DNA of 64,000 bases from CAYWMD01 sp964458575 (lineage in GTDB: Bacteria; Verrucomicrobiota; Verrucomicrobiia; Limisphaerales; JADLHS01): positions 1-64,000 of the forward strand of contig CAYWMD010000034.1 in NCBI GenBank assembly GCA_964458575.1. The letters are read 5' to 3'. The position numbers and the translations under genes were made by a program. This document shows, in pieces, positions 44,662 to 53,796 of this stretch (position 1 is the stretch's first letter; every line of letters begins with the position of its first letter). The notes below the pieces were generated by a model, which saw only the letters and a list, made by a program, of their open reading frames with translations, was not told the origin of the DNA and made no database searches.

Positions 44662-47493
44662 CTAGGGCACGAGCACGGCGCGGTAATACTTCTGATGTAC
44701 TCCGGGCGACAGCCCGTCCGAGAAGAACGCGGTGCCATTTGTCACGGTCACATTCGTCAGCCACGACCAGCCGGCGAGATCGGCGGAATAATGGATGGAA
44801 TAGGTCAGTCCGGGTTCACCTTGCAAATGCAGCGACAAACCGCCACTGGTCGGCGAGATCGCCAGGTCGGGTCGCTGGCTGAAAAACCGCAGAATGTCCG
44901 CCATGTAGGCGTTGCGCTCGCTGGCGCTTGTGATGGTTTCGAAAGGAAATCCAAAATAGACCACCCGGCCACCGCCCGCCGCGCCATCGTACTGAACCGC
45001 CGCCGTGCCACCGCTGCCCCCGACGTAGGTCAACGCGGTGACGGCACCGGCACCCAGGACGGTGAACTTGTCCGGATTCTGAACCCAATAGATTCCATTC
45101 CTGCCGTCGTCAAAAACCGCGCTGCCGCTGCCGTTGAAGATGGACCCCACGCCGGGAGTGAGGTTATAGCTGCCACTGTTGTTGTTGGCGTCGGCGCCCA
45201 AATCCGCGTGGAGACTGGTGTTCAGAAAAGCGCGATCGGCCGCGCCGGGGCCGGCAGCACGATCGAGACTCCAGGCGATGTCCGACCCGGAAACGAACAG
45301 ATGACCGCCACCGTTCAGGAAAGCAGTCAGCCGCGTTTGCGCCGCGCTGTTGATCACGTCGTTGGTTTGCTGTCCGGATTCCCAGATCACGATGTGGTAG
45401 TTGCCCAGCGCGACCTGATCATTGGTGACCGCCTGTTTCGAGCAGGCATCGAAGGGCCAGCCGAACGCGTTGATCGCCTTGCCGTGCGGGACCACGTAAT
45501 CGAATGCATTGTTCGCCCGCGGGATCACGCGTTCCATGTTGCCGGAATTGCCAGGCGGCACATAGGGCCGGGTGGAAGGTTGCCGGAGATTTGCGGTCCG
45601 GTCAAAGCGGTCAAAGGCATTGACGAACAGGATGCGCGATTGGTTCGGATTGGAGGCACGACGACAGCCAACGGTTTCCGAGGGAAACGATTCGCCACCT
45701 GCGTTCAGGGCCGCCACGCGGAAATAATAGTCGGTGTCCGGCGCTAGCGTGTTCAACTGCACGGAGGTCGTGCCCGCGCCGCCGACCGGAACCGGATTGC
45801 CAAATCCATAGCCGTTCGTCGAGACATACACCAGGTAACCGGCCGGTGTGCCGGTGCCGAACTGGGCCACGGGCGTGTTCCAGGAAACCATGATGCCGGT
45901 TGCCGTCGCGACGGCGCGCACGTTGTAGGGCGGTTCGGGCAGGAAATTGAGCGGCAGGCCGTCGAAATAATTCATGTAACGAACCACGGCCTGATAACAG
46001 GCGCGCGCGATCCAGTTCCGCACCCTGGGGTCGCGCAAGAGTTTCGCGTCATTCTGATTGTCATGGAAGGCCACCTCGATGATGGTCGCGTCAAACTCGT
46101 CATTGATGTAGTTGTTGTTGATTTCGCCGAACGCGTAATCGCTCCGCGCATAGGTTGCGCTGGAACGGTTGTTGGCCCAATTGACTTCAAAGGGCGGAAC
46201 GGTGATCTGGTTGAGCGTGTTGTTGAGGTTCGTCGAAACGATTTCCGCCAGCCGCCGCTGGTTCGGCGTGTCGGAGTTGGGAGCGACGTTGGTGGACAGC
46301 GCCGGATTGTTGTAAAGGCCCGTGCAGCCGCGGGCGGTCGAGTTCGTGCCGACTCCCGATGCGTTCGAGTGGAAGCCCACGTACACGCGCTTGAACATGT
46401 TGCCGCTGGCTTCGCGGTTCATCTCCGCCGCCATGCGCGGCGGCGTGCCAACGCTGTCACTGCCATCGTCGTCTGCATAGTCATAAATCGAAGACGCCTG
46501 GCCCTGGCCGAGTGAATTCTGCACCCAGTAACGCGCGCATTCCTCTTCCCGCGGGAAACCGGAAACCCCGCCACCGCGATTGATCGAGCCCATCCCGTTG
46601 CCGAAACGGATTGCGTCGGCGATGATGCTGCCGGTCGCGCCGGGCGCCGGGCCAAGGTTGCTGATGACCACGGCGCCGTTCGCGGCGTTCGAGCCGGCAT
46701 TAAAAAAATACGTCCCCAGATAAATCCAGCCGTTGCCAACCATGTGATGCGGGACGCGCACGGTGGCTTCGCCCCCCGTGTGGCGGATCCGATAAAGCTG
46801 GTTCGTGCGGTTGCCGCTGGCCAGCACCCAGGTGTAAACCGGATAAAATCCGGCCACCGGAATGGTGGGCGTGTAGGTGGCGGTGGCGGTTTCCGCATCG
46901 GAGACCGAGGCGAAGCGATACGGCACATCGCCCGGACTGCCGTAGTAGATTGAACTGGAGCTATCCGACCAGCTCCCGCTCCACGTCACACTTGGATCGT
47001 CGTTGTCGAGCACCACCTCGTTGGTTTGATTGCCAATCGGCCGCATGGCCACCACCGTCGCGCCCGCATTGAAACAATAATAGGCGAACATCGTCATCTG
47101 ATCGAGATTCCCATAGTCCTCAAGCATCTCCCAGGTAACGCCGCGTTGCGTGTACCAGGTGCTGCCGCTCCAGGTCCAACCGTGACCGCCGGAGGTGAAC
47201 ACGATGCGTCCGTACAACGCTCCGTTGGGCTGACCGGGTGATGGGGCGATTGCCCCGGCCATGACCACACCCGCGTCCGGCAATGCCGCGTTCACAACAG
47301 CCGCCGTGGCCGGGTCGGCGGACACCGCTTTGCCCGAATTGAAAAGCGATTGATCGCCGGCCGGCCAATCCTCCTGCGTCGCCGAAACTCGAAATGCCGC
47401 AAATCCCAGGAGAGCCAGCCAGAGCGCAGCCTGCCACCGGGGGAGAAAATGGGGGGTTCGCCGTGCCGCCCGAAGCCTTGAGTGATAACGCAT
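44662..47493 (-). CDS. Secreted N-acetylmuramoyl-L-alanine amidase (Amidase_3) with inserted golvesin-like domain
   Basis: The 943-residue product has a signal sequence (about 20-38) and an Amidase_3 catalytic core split by an insertion. Zinc ligands H104 (SGGHGW) and E125 (EDYGN) come first. A golvesin-like beta domain follows at about 162-300 (ATATYTPTIPVAGFYPVYTW). The third ligand, H375 (FHSNASG), and the catalytic glutamate E473 (IIEVAFHDN) complete the core. A fibronectin type III domain (about 510-620) and a GATase-like fold (about 640-850, with HLFVSGSDIAW) come next, then a short C-terminal beta unit. Amidases of this type cut the bond between MurNAc and the stem peptide of peptidoglycan. 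It would supply denuded glycan to GHL10 enzymes. Confidence 0.83.
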   Translation of the reverse strand: MRYHSRLRAARRTPHFLPRWQAALWLALLGFAAFRVSATQEDWPAGDQSLFNSGKAVSADPATAAVVNAALPDAGVVMAGAIAPSPGQPNGALYGRIVFTSGGHGWTWSGSTWYTQRGVTWEMLEDYGNLDQMTMFAYYCFNAGATVVAMRPIGNQTNEVVLDNDDPSVTWSGSWSDSSSSIYYGSPGDVPYRFASVSDAETATATYTPTIPVAGFYPVYTWVLASGNRTNQLYRIRHTGGEATVRVPHHMVGNGWIYLGTYFFNAGSNAANGAVVISNLGPAPGATGSIIADAIRFGNGMGSINRGGGVSGFPREEECARYWVQNSLGQGQASSIYDYADDDGSDSVGTPPRMAAEMNREASGNMFKRVYVGFHSNASGVGTNSTARGCTGLYNNPALSTNVAPNSDTPNQRRLAEIVSTNLNNTLNQITVPPFEVNWANNRSSATYARSDYAFGEINNNYINDEFDATIIEVAFHDNQNDAKLLRDPRVRNWIARACYQAVVRYMNYFDGLPLNFLPEPPYNVRAVATATGIMVSWNTPVAQFGTGTPAGYLVYVSTNGYGFGNPVPVGGAGTTSVQLNTLAPDTDYYFRVAALNAGGESFPSETVGCRRASNPNQSRILFVNAFDRFDRTANLRQPSTRPYVPPGNSGNMERVIPRANNAFDYVVPHGKAINAFGWPFDACSKQAVTNDQVALGNYHIVIWESGQQTNDVINSAAQTRLTAFLNGGGHLFVSGSDIAWSLDRAAGPGAADRAFLNTSLHADLGADANNNSGSYNLTPGVGSIFNGSGSAVFDDGRNGIYWVQNPDKFTVLGAGAVTALTYVGGSGGTAAVQYDGAAGGGRVVYFGFPFETITSASERNAYMADILRFFSQRPDLAISPTSGGLSLHLQGEPGLTYSIHYSADLAGWSWLTNVTVTNGTAFFSDGLSPGVHQKYYRAVLVP

Positions 47494-47597
47494 AATGTCC
47501 GTCGCCCCCGAAACGCATCGGGAGCGAAGGCCAGTATACTTCCATAATCTGCTTAAAAAAGCAACGCAGCCATCGTCCGTGCTTCCGGAATCCGCTC

Positions 47598-48656
47598 TTA
47601 CTTCACGGCGAAGTAAAACGTGGCGAGCTTTTCCGCGAGCTTGGTGGCAATGGCCTCATCGGTGTTCGTGAGAACGATGACCGCGAGACGGTCATCCGGG
47701 TAACGCTGCAGGCTCGCCGAGAAGCCGGAGGTCGAACCGCTGTGCCCAATGTTCCGATGCCCTTCCAGCGAGCCCATCCGCCATCCGAATCCATACGTGA
47801 GCAGCGAGCCGTCGTTGAGTTTTCCGGGGGTCCACATCAGTCGCTTGCTGTCGCCCGTGAGCAGTGTGTCCGAGTCCAACATCGCATTCCACTTCGCCAG
47901 ATCGCCCACGGTTGAAACCATCGCTCCCGCGGAAAAAACATCCGTGAGGTCATCGTCGCGGTTGATGTGGATGTGATTGGTTGTCTGCTCGTAGCCGCTC
48001 GCGCGGTGCGGGATGACTTGCTTCGGATTACGGTCGGTCGTCGCATTCATTCCGAGCGCCTGAAGGATGCGCTCGCGCAAAAAATCCTGGTAGCTCTGGC
48101 CGCTGACGGCCTCGATCACGTAGCCCAGTAGATTGTAACCGCTGTTGCAGTATTTGAATTTCTCGCCCGGTTGAAATTCCATCGGTTGCGCCGCAAGCTG
48201 CTGGATGAACTGTTGGCGGGTCAGGTGGCGGGTCAATTCAAACCCGTCCAGGCCCGTATAACTCTTGAGGCCGGAGGTGTGCGCCAGCAAATGACGCAAA
48301 GTCACATTGGTCCATGCCGCGGGCACTTCCGGAAGGTACTTCGCCAACGAATCTTCCACGGAGAGTTTGCCGTCCTGTGCCAGCAGCAAAATGCCGGCGG
48401 CGGTCAACTGCTTCGTGAGCGAACCGATCTCGAACACCGTGTTCGTTGCGACTGGCACGTTCCACTCCAGATTGGCGAAACCGTACGCCGCTGTTTTGAC
48501 AGCCTCACCGTTCTGGATCACGGTCAGAGCGACGCCGGGGATGCGGCGCGCGGCCATTTCCTGGCGAATGAAATCATCGGTTGGGTCGGCCCAGCCGGAA
48601 AGGCCATGCGCGAGCACGGTGACCACAATTAGCGTTGAAAGGAAACGATCAGTCAT
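47598..48656 (-). CDS. Class C beta-lactamase/serine hydrolase family protein
   Basis: From the ATG at 48654-48656 the product has 352 residues with a signal peptide ending at about residue 22 (GLSGWADPT). A TTG at 48698 would only add a poor leader. The S-x-x-K nucleophile motif is SLTK (S79-K82), the Y-x-N motif is YCN (Y169-N171), and an HSG triad replaces KTG near residue 320 (GHSGSTSG). This is the pattern of esterase- or peptidase-like members rather than true beta-lactamases. Substrates may be D-amino-acid peptides, beta-lactams or esters. The neighbourhood with peptidoglycan amidase makes a muropeptide role possible. Divergent from the next gene. Confidence 0.87.
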   Translation of the reverse strand: MTDRFLSTLIVVTVLAHGLSGWADPTDDFIRQEMAARRIPGVALTVIQNGEAVKTAAYGFANLEWNVPVATNTVFEIGSLTKQLTAAGILLLAQDGKLSVEDSLAKYLPEVPAAWTNVTLRHLLAHTSGLKSYTGLDGFELTRHLTRQQFIQQLAAQPMEFQPGEKFKYCNSGYNLLGYVIEAVSGQSYQDFLRERILQALGMNATTDRNPKQVIPHRASGYEQTTNHIHINRDDDLTDVFSAGAMVSTVGDLAKWNAMLDSDTLLTGDSKRLMWTPGKLNDGSLLTYGFGWRMGSLEGHRNIGHSGSTSGFSASLQRYPDDRLAVIVLTNTDEAIATKLAEKLATFYFAVK

Positions 48657-48812
48657 GCCGGTAGAAATAACGGCTGGCCGCGGCAAAAGCCATCGCAATG
48701 AACCCGCCCCACCTTGCCGGAAGCGGGCTGGCGAAAGTTGGTTCAGGATTGCCGGCGACGTCTGCCAAAGAAAAACATTTTCATCCGGCCCCGTTCATGG
48801 TTGAAAGAGGCC

Positions 48813-50597
48813 ATGCGATTCCCTGCCGCGGTGCTTTCCGGCCTTTGGGCGCTTTGGGTCGCCCAAAGTTCGCCCGCACAAACTGTGCATTTGCCTGTGC
48901 GCGCCACAAACGACCTCGCGGGCGGCGAATTTCTCAAGTCCATCGAATCGCTCCCCTTGCCGGTCCGCGAGACGAACGTTTATCAGCAGATCATCAGCGG
49001 CCACTTCCCTTCCTTCCTTCGCACGTTTTGTCCGGTGCCGATTACCAACCTGGTGGCAGGCCGGACCAATGTTGGCACGATCTTCGTCGCACCCGACTAT
49101 CTGGCCATTGGACAGGATGACGATTATGCGCTGATGCCGATGACGCCGCAAACGGCCCAGCGAATCGCCGATGCGTTCGATTGCATCCTGCCGACGCCCC
49201 GGATGGTGGATGCGATTTACGCCGCGGCAGAGGTCAAACTCGAACCCCTGCCGATTCCGCCAAGTGCCGCGATGACCACGCCGGCAGTTTTTGCACAACA
49301 CAACGGGATGGTTCACACCCAGCGCCTCGCCGAACTCACCGCGCGGCCGCTCGGCGCACTGGTGGCGGGCGACAAGAAAGACGTCGTGATTTCGACCAGA
49401 CTCGCAACCGGCACGAACCAGGTTGCCATCTACGGCTGGCATCGCCCGGACGGGAAACCGATCCAACCGCTTTACACCGGACATGCCGCAACCTGGGTGG
49501 ATTACAGCCACGGCATCCGGCTCGTGCACCAGGAAATGGACGTGAACGGGCGGCCGATGAACATCACCAATGTGTTGGCGGACCCGAAACTGGCCGGCTT
49601 GCTCAGTGATGAAGGCGTCATTACCCAGGCACGTTACACGACAGAACTCGCCTCCGAACGCGAGCAGCGGTTCGCGGCCTGGCCCGATGAATTCAGCCCC
49701 GGAACCCACCGTGGCGAACTGATCCGCGAACTCCATCTGCCAAACGAGGTGCGTGCGGTCATCAACACTCCCACAACAACGCCTCTTCACACAAACCAGC
49801 CTGTCCTGCTCGTCTGCTTCACTACGCCGAATGGAAACACGATAGAACAGACGATGGGCAAAAAGCTCAAAGCAGGCGACGACTGGCATTTCGACATTCA
49901 GCACATCGCAGCCCAGACGCGTTTTCTTCGTCAGGTTTTGACCAATCAAACCGTGGTCGTGGCGTATCTGGAAAACTCCTTAAAAAGCTGGCCGGCCTGG
50001 CGCCGAAAAAACGGCGATGAAATGATCCCGCGGATGGTCACGACGATAAAAGCCATGTTTACCAACTCTCCCGTGGAACTGGCGTTGACGGGCCACAGCG
50101 GAGGCGGCAGTTGGATATTTGGCTACCTGAACTCGGTCGCCGATATTCCACCGGATGTTCAGCGAATCGCCTTTCTGGACAGCAACTACGCCTACGAAAC
50201 CGAACGGCACGCGGATAAACTGAAGCGCTGGCTGAAACAGTCACCGCGTCATTACCTGTGCGTGATCGCGTACCACGACTCCATCGCGCTGTTGAACGGG
50301 AAGACCTTTGTGAGTGAAAAAGGCGGCACGTGGGGGCGCAGCCACATCATGCTGCAAGATCTGGAATCGGCGTTCACGTTTGCCAGCAGGACCAACGGTC
50401 CACTCCGCACCACCACCGCCCTCGACGACCGAATCCAATTCCTGCTCATGGAAAATCCGGAGCGCAAAATCCTTCACACGGTGCAGGTCGAGCGGAACGG
50501 GTTCATCCACGCAATGCTGATGGGCACACCCTTTGATTCAAAGGGTTACGAATACTACGGCATCCGCGCCTACGGGAACTGGATCACCGGGGAATGA
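48813..50597 (+). CDS. Secreted alpha/beta hydrolase-like protein with long N-terminal region
   Basis: The start at 48813 is preferred because a GAAAGAGG ribosome-binding-like run precedes it and a signal peptide follows (MRFPAAVLSGLWALWVAQSSPAQ). An upstream in-frame ATG at 48714 gives a long basic leader. The 594-residue protein has an N-terminal region of unknown fold (about 25-330, with DDYALMPMTPQTAQRIADAF) and then a hydrolase-like domain with GHSGGG, serine 429, as a likely nucleophile elbow. The acid and histidine positions are not certain. The N-terminal block resembles uncharacterised proteins of Planctomycetes and Verrucomicrobia. Function unknown. Confidence 0.75.
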   Translation: MRFPAAVLSGLWALWVAQSSPAQTVHLPVRATNDLAGGEFLKSIESLPLPVRETNVYQQIISGHFPSFLRTFCPVPITNLVAGRTNVGTIFVAPDYLAIGQDDDYALMPMTPQTAQRIADAFDCILPTPRMVDAIYAAAEVKLEPLPIPPSAAMTTPAVFAQHNGMVHTQRLAELTARPLGALVAGDKKDVVISTRLATGTNQVAIYGWHRPDGKPIQPLYTGHAATWVDYSHGIRLVHQEMDVNGRPMNITNVLADPKLAGLLSDEGVITQARYTTELASEREQRFAAWPDEFSPGTHRGELIRELHLPNEVRAVINTPTTTPLHTNQPVLLVCFTTPNGNTIEQTMGKKLKAGDDWHFDIQHIAAQTRFLRQVLTNQTVVVAYLENSLKSWPAWRRKNGDEMIPRMVTTIKAMFTNSPVELALTGHSGGGSWIFGYLNSVADIPPDVQRIAFLDSNYAYETERHADKLKRWLKQSPRHYLCVIAYHDSIALLNGKTFVSEKGGTWGRSHIMLQDLESAFTFASRTNGPLRTTTALDDRIQFLLMENPERKILHTVQVERNGFIHAMLMGTPFDSKGYEYYGIRAYGNWITGE

Positions 50598-50697
50598 ACG
50601 GGTCGAAACCGAACTCGGAACCGTGCTTTCGGGGAGATCGCCCACATTTCGAAAACCGTGATTGAACCGCCCGCCCCGCCCAAGATACTTCGCAAGT

Positions 50698-51264
50698 TTA
50701 CTTGCGACGACGGAAGTAGAGAAACAGCGGTAGGCCCAAGCCAAGGAGGGACATCGTACCCGGTTCGGGAACGGGGACCAGGAAGCCACGCACCTCTCCG
50801 CCGGGGTTGGACGCCGTGCGGATGTTGATGTAATACTTGCCGTTGAACAGGTCCGTCTGTTGGCCGAGCGTCAACGTGATGGGTGCCGTGGTGAAGTATC
50901 CGCCGGTTACAAGATCCGATGAACGGGTGAGGTTGAACAGTACGCCGGCTGTCTCGGTGTACCCGTTTCCGTTGGCGGTCGCTGTCGGGCCCTGAATGCT
51001 AGAAGCGATTGGCGCACTGGAAAGGTTAACGAACCCTTGTGACGATCCCCACCCGGCATTGATCGTGAGTTGCATGGACACGGTATTGTAGCTGATGCCC
51101 GCACCGATTTCGCCGCCGCTGGCCGTAGTGGGAGTAAAGAGGGAGGGCTCATTTCCGGAGAGCAGCCCGGAACCGGCTGTGCCTTGCAAATCGAAAGGTA
51201 TGATAGCGGAATTCGCCTGTGCAACGAGTGTGAATATGCCTGCCAAGGCCAAGAGCTTTCTCAT
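50698..51264 (-). CDS. CHRD-like, PEP-CTERM sorted secreted protein
   Basis: From the ATG at 51262-51264 the protein has 188 residues with a signal peptide (MRKLLALAGIFTLVAQANSA). A CHRD-like body ends in the family NPGGEVRGFL motif. The C-terminal PEP-CTERM signal reads VPEPGTMSLLGLGLPLFLYF followed by RRRK. Exosortase cleavage and surface display are expected. A short hairpin (CGCAAG/CTTGCG at 50691-50706) overlaps its stop codon. The gap upstream, 51265-51673, contains no feature I can support. Confidence 0.85.
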   Translation of the reverse strand: MRKLLALAGIFTLVAQANSAIIPFDLQGTAGSGLLSGNEPSLFTPTTASGGEIGAGISYNTVSMQLTINAGWGSSQGFVNLSSAPIASSIQGPTATANGNGYTETAGVLFNLTRSSDLVTGGYFTTAPITLTLGQQTDLFNGKYYINIRTASNPGGEVRGFLVPVPEPGTMSLLGLGLPLFLYFRRRK

Positions 51265-51673
51265 AAAGTCAGTAGTAGTTTTATGCTCAGACACGGCTAG
51301 TTATACCGCCTTGTTGATTACAGTCAACAAAAATTTCGACACAAAATTCTCGCCGAGGTTGCCGCGACAAATCGGGGCCGGCGAAGATTGGCGACCAAAA
51401 GAGTCGCAGCGCCCACCCGCCCACCCACTTTTCGGTCCCGGCTTGCGGCGTCCAACGGCGAACTTGCAGATTCCGACGGTGAACGCACCAGTCTGGGTTG
51501 CATGAAATCAGCGCGTCGGGTGATGCAACAGGATCACGCGGTTACGCCGGCTAAAGGCCTGACAGGCTGCGATGAAATTGTGGACTCGTCGCCGAATCGT
51601 TCCTTGTCGCCCGCCCGCTCGTCCACATATATTCGCTGCGGAAATACGCCCGTAAGCGCGCAAACGACCGCTC

Positions 51674-52270
51674 ATGAAACGAACAAACCAGTCCTTGTTT
51701 GCCGCGCTGCTTGCCGGGGCCGTGATTTGTGCTCCGGCGGCGGGGTCGAGCATCCAAACCGGGGGCCGCAACTCTGTCATTGGCGAACCGCCGGTCACAG
51801 CCCCGTTCCTGAAAGGCGAAGATTCGGTGCGCGTCAACGACTGGTGGCATCGCCCAACCAACGAAATCATCAACCTGAAAGTGCCACGCGACCAAGTCGT
51901 AGCCTTCGGCATCTACACCGTCGCGAACCGCACGCTCAAAGCCAGCGCCCAGCTTTATCCGCTTTACCCGGACGAATCACGCGAGGTCCGGCTGGAAATC
52001 AGGACCGGCGACTATCTCGACGGCTTCAACAACAAAATCACGATGCACGCCTACGCCAATCCCAACCCCACCTTCTGTCCAGACGCTGACAGCAAGACGA
52101 AAAGCGCCGGCAAGCCCGGATGGGCCGATGGCTGGGGACTCATTCGCTTCAAAAAATCCACTCGCGAAGTCACGTTTGAATGTTGGCCGCGCCATGAAGA
52201 CGTCACGCGCCCCGGCGCGCGGCAATTTCCCGGCTGGCCGCGAACGATCAAACCAGCCGAAGGAACATGA
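51674..52270 (+). CDS. Secreted protein resembling a phosphoesterase C-terminal domain, possibly a truncated relic
   Basis: The 198-residue protein has an apparent signal peptide (MKRTNQSLFAALLAGAVICA). Its C-terminal half holds the segment GWGLIRFKKSTREVTFECWP followed by RHEDVTR...FPGWPRTI. This resembles the tail of secreted PhoD-like phosphoesterases of Planctomycetes and Verrucomicrobia. No metal-binding or catalytic residues of that family are present, so it may be a stand-alone domain or a relic that gained a signal peptide. It overlaps the first sulfatase gene by ATGA (52267-52270), so translational coupling is likely. Confidence in the relation is moderate, and it rests on pattern memory, not a search. 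Confidence 0.6.
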   Translation: MKRTNQSLFAALLAGAVICAPAAGSSIQTGGRNSVIGEPPVTAPFLKGEDSVRVNDWWHRPTNEIINLKVPRDQVVAFGIYTVANRTLKASAQLYPLYPDESREVRLEIRTGDYLDGFNNKITMHAYANPNPTFCPDADSKTKSAGKPGWADGWGLIRFKKSTREVTFECWPRHEDVTRPGARQFPGWPRTIKPAEGT

Positions 52271-53796
52271 AACGGAGCACCTGGGTCATTCGAACTGTTG
52301 CGGCGCTCGGCCTGGGTTCCAGCCTTGCGTTCGCCGACGTCCCACGTCCGAACGTGCTGCTCATTTGCGTGGACGACCTCAAGCCGGCACTCGGTTGCTA
52401 CGGAGCGAAACTCGCGAAGACGCCGAACATTGACCGCCTGGCCGCGCGGGGGATGCGCTTTGACCTCGCGTTTTGCAACCAGGCTGTGTGCGCGCCGTCG
52501 CGGAACAATCTGATGCTCGGTTCGCACTCGACTTCACTGGGCATCTACACGCTTTCGCAAAATTTCCGTCTCGCCGTGCCCGACGCGGTCACGATGCCAC
52601 AGCATTTCATGCGGCACGGTTGGCGCACCGAGTCCGTCGGCAAGATCTTCCACGTCGGCCACGGCAACCACGAGGATCCGGCCTCATGGAGCGTGCCCGC
52701 CGTGCCGGGAAAAGTCGTCGAATATCTCGATCCAAAAAATTCCGCCGACGGCCAGCTCTCGCGCGAGGAAGCCTATTTTTCCAACCAGAAGCTCGACCAA
52801 ATCGCCAAGCTCCCGCGCGGCGCCGTGACCGAAATTTCCGACGTGCCGGACAATGCCTACTGCGACGGGCGCATCGCCGACGAAGGCATTCGGCGGCTGC
52901 GCTCGGCGAAGGAAAATCCATCGCAGCCTTTGTTCCTCGCGCTGGGCTTTGTAAAACCGCACCTGCCTTTTACTGCGCCGCGAAAGTATTGGGACTTGCA
53001 CGACCGCGATACATTTCCATTGCCACAGCGCCAAACCCCGCCCGACGGCGCGCCTGCCTACGCGGGCAAGACGCTGGGCGAACTGAACAATTACGATCCA
53101 GTGCCGCAGTCTCCGCCGCTCACCGCCGACCTGCAGCGCATGCTCATTCATGCTTACCATGCGTGCGCCAGCTTTACCGACGCCCAGATTGGCCGCGTGC
53201 TTGACGAACTCGACCGCCTTGATCTTGCGCGAAACACCATCATCGTGCTTTGGGGCGACCACGGCTGGCATCTGGGGGATCACGGCATGTGGACAAAGCA
53301 CACGAACTATGAGCAGGCCAATCGCATCCCGCTCATCATCGTTGCTCCCGGAGTTGCCAAGCCGGGCAGGCACACGCGCCAGCTTGCCGAAACCGTGGAC
53401 ATTTTCCCCACGCTCGCCGAACTGGCTGGCCTTCCCAAGCCACGCGGCCCGCAACCGATTGACGGCTTGAGTCTCGTGCCGGTGTTGCGCGATCCGACGA
53501 AAACCATTCGCGACCACGCCTACCATTGTTTCCCGCGCGGCGAACGGATGGGGCGCGCCATTCGCACGGAACGCTACCGCCTGGTCGAGTGGAAAAAACC
53601 CGGCGCACTGGCTGACACCGCCGAGTTTGAGCTTTATGATTTTGAAAGCGATCCACTGGAAACGAAAAACCTTGCCGCGTCTCAACCTGAAGTTGTCGCA
53701 AGCCTGCGCGCCATCCTCGCGCGGCATCCCGAAGCGAAGCCGCCGCCTTCCAAGCGCGCGGCCAAGAAGCAGGAGGCACCAGGAAGCCAGCCATGA
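52267..53796 (+). CDS. Cys-type sulfatase (sulfatase 1)
   Basis: The 509-residue protein has a signal peptide (ending near FADVPRPNVLLICVDDLKP). The sulfatase signature C-A-P-S-R at residues 75-79 carries the cysteine that is converted to formylglycine. Metal-site motifs include VDD at 35-37 and LWGDHGWHLG in the middle. It resembles choline-sulfatase and iduronate-2-sulfatase subfamilies in length and order. The natural substrate cannot be read from sequence. It overlaps genes on both sides by ATGA, so it belongs to a tight operon. No formylglycine-generating enzyme is visible in the window. Confidence 0.93.
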   Translation: MKRSTWVIRTVAALGLGSSLAFADVPRPNVLLICVDDLKPALGCYGAKLAKTPNIDRLAARGMRFDLAFCNQAVCAPSRNNLMLGSHSTSLGIYTLSQNFRLAVPDAVTMPQHFMRHGWRTESVGKIFHVGHGNHEDPASWSVPAVPGKVVEYLDPKNSADGQLSREEAYFSNQKLDQIAKLPRGAVTEISDVPDNAYCDGRIADEGIRRLRSAKENPSQPLFLALGFVKPHLPFTAPRKYWDLHDRDTFPLPQRQTPPDGAPAYAGKTLGELNNYDPVPQSPPLTADLQRMLIHAYHACASFTDAQIGRVLDELDRLDLARNTIIVLWGDHGWHLGDHGMWTKHTNYEQANRIPLIIVAPGVAKPGRHTRQLAETVDIFPTLAELAGLPKPRGPQPIDGLSLVPVLRDPTKTIRDHAYHCFPRGERMGRAIRTERYRLVEWKKPGALADTAEFELYDFESDPLETKNLAASQPEVVASLRAILARHPEAKPPPSKRAAKKQEAPGSQP

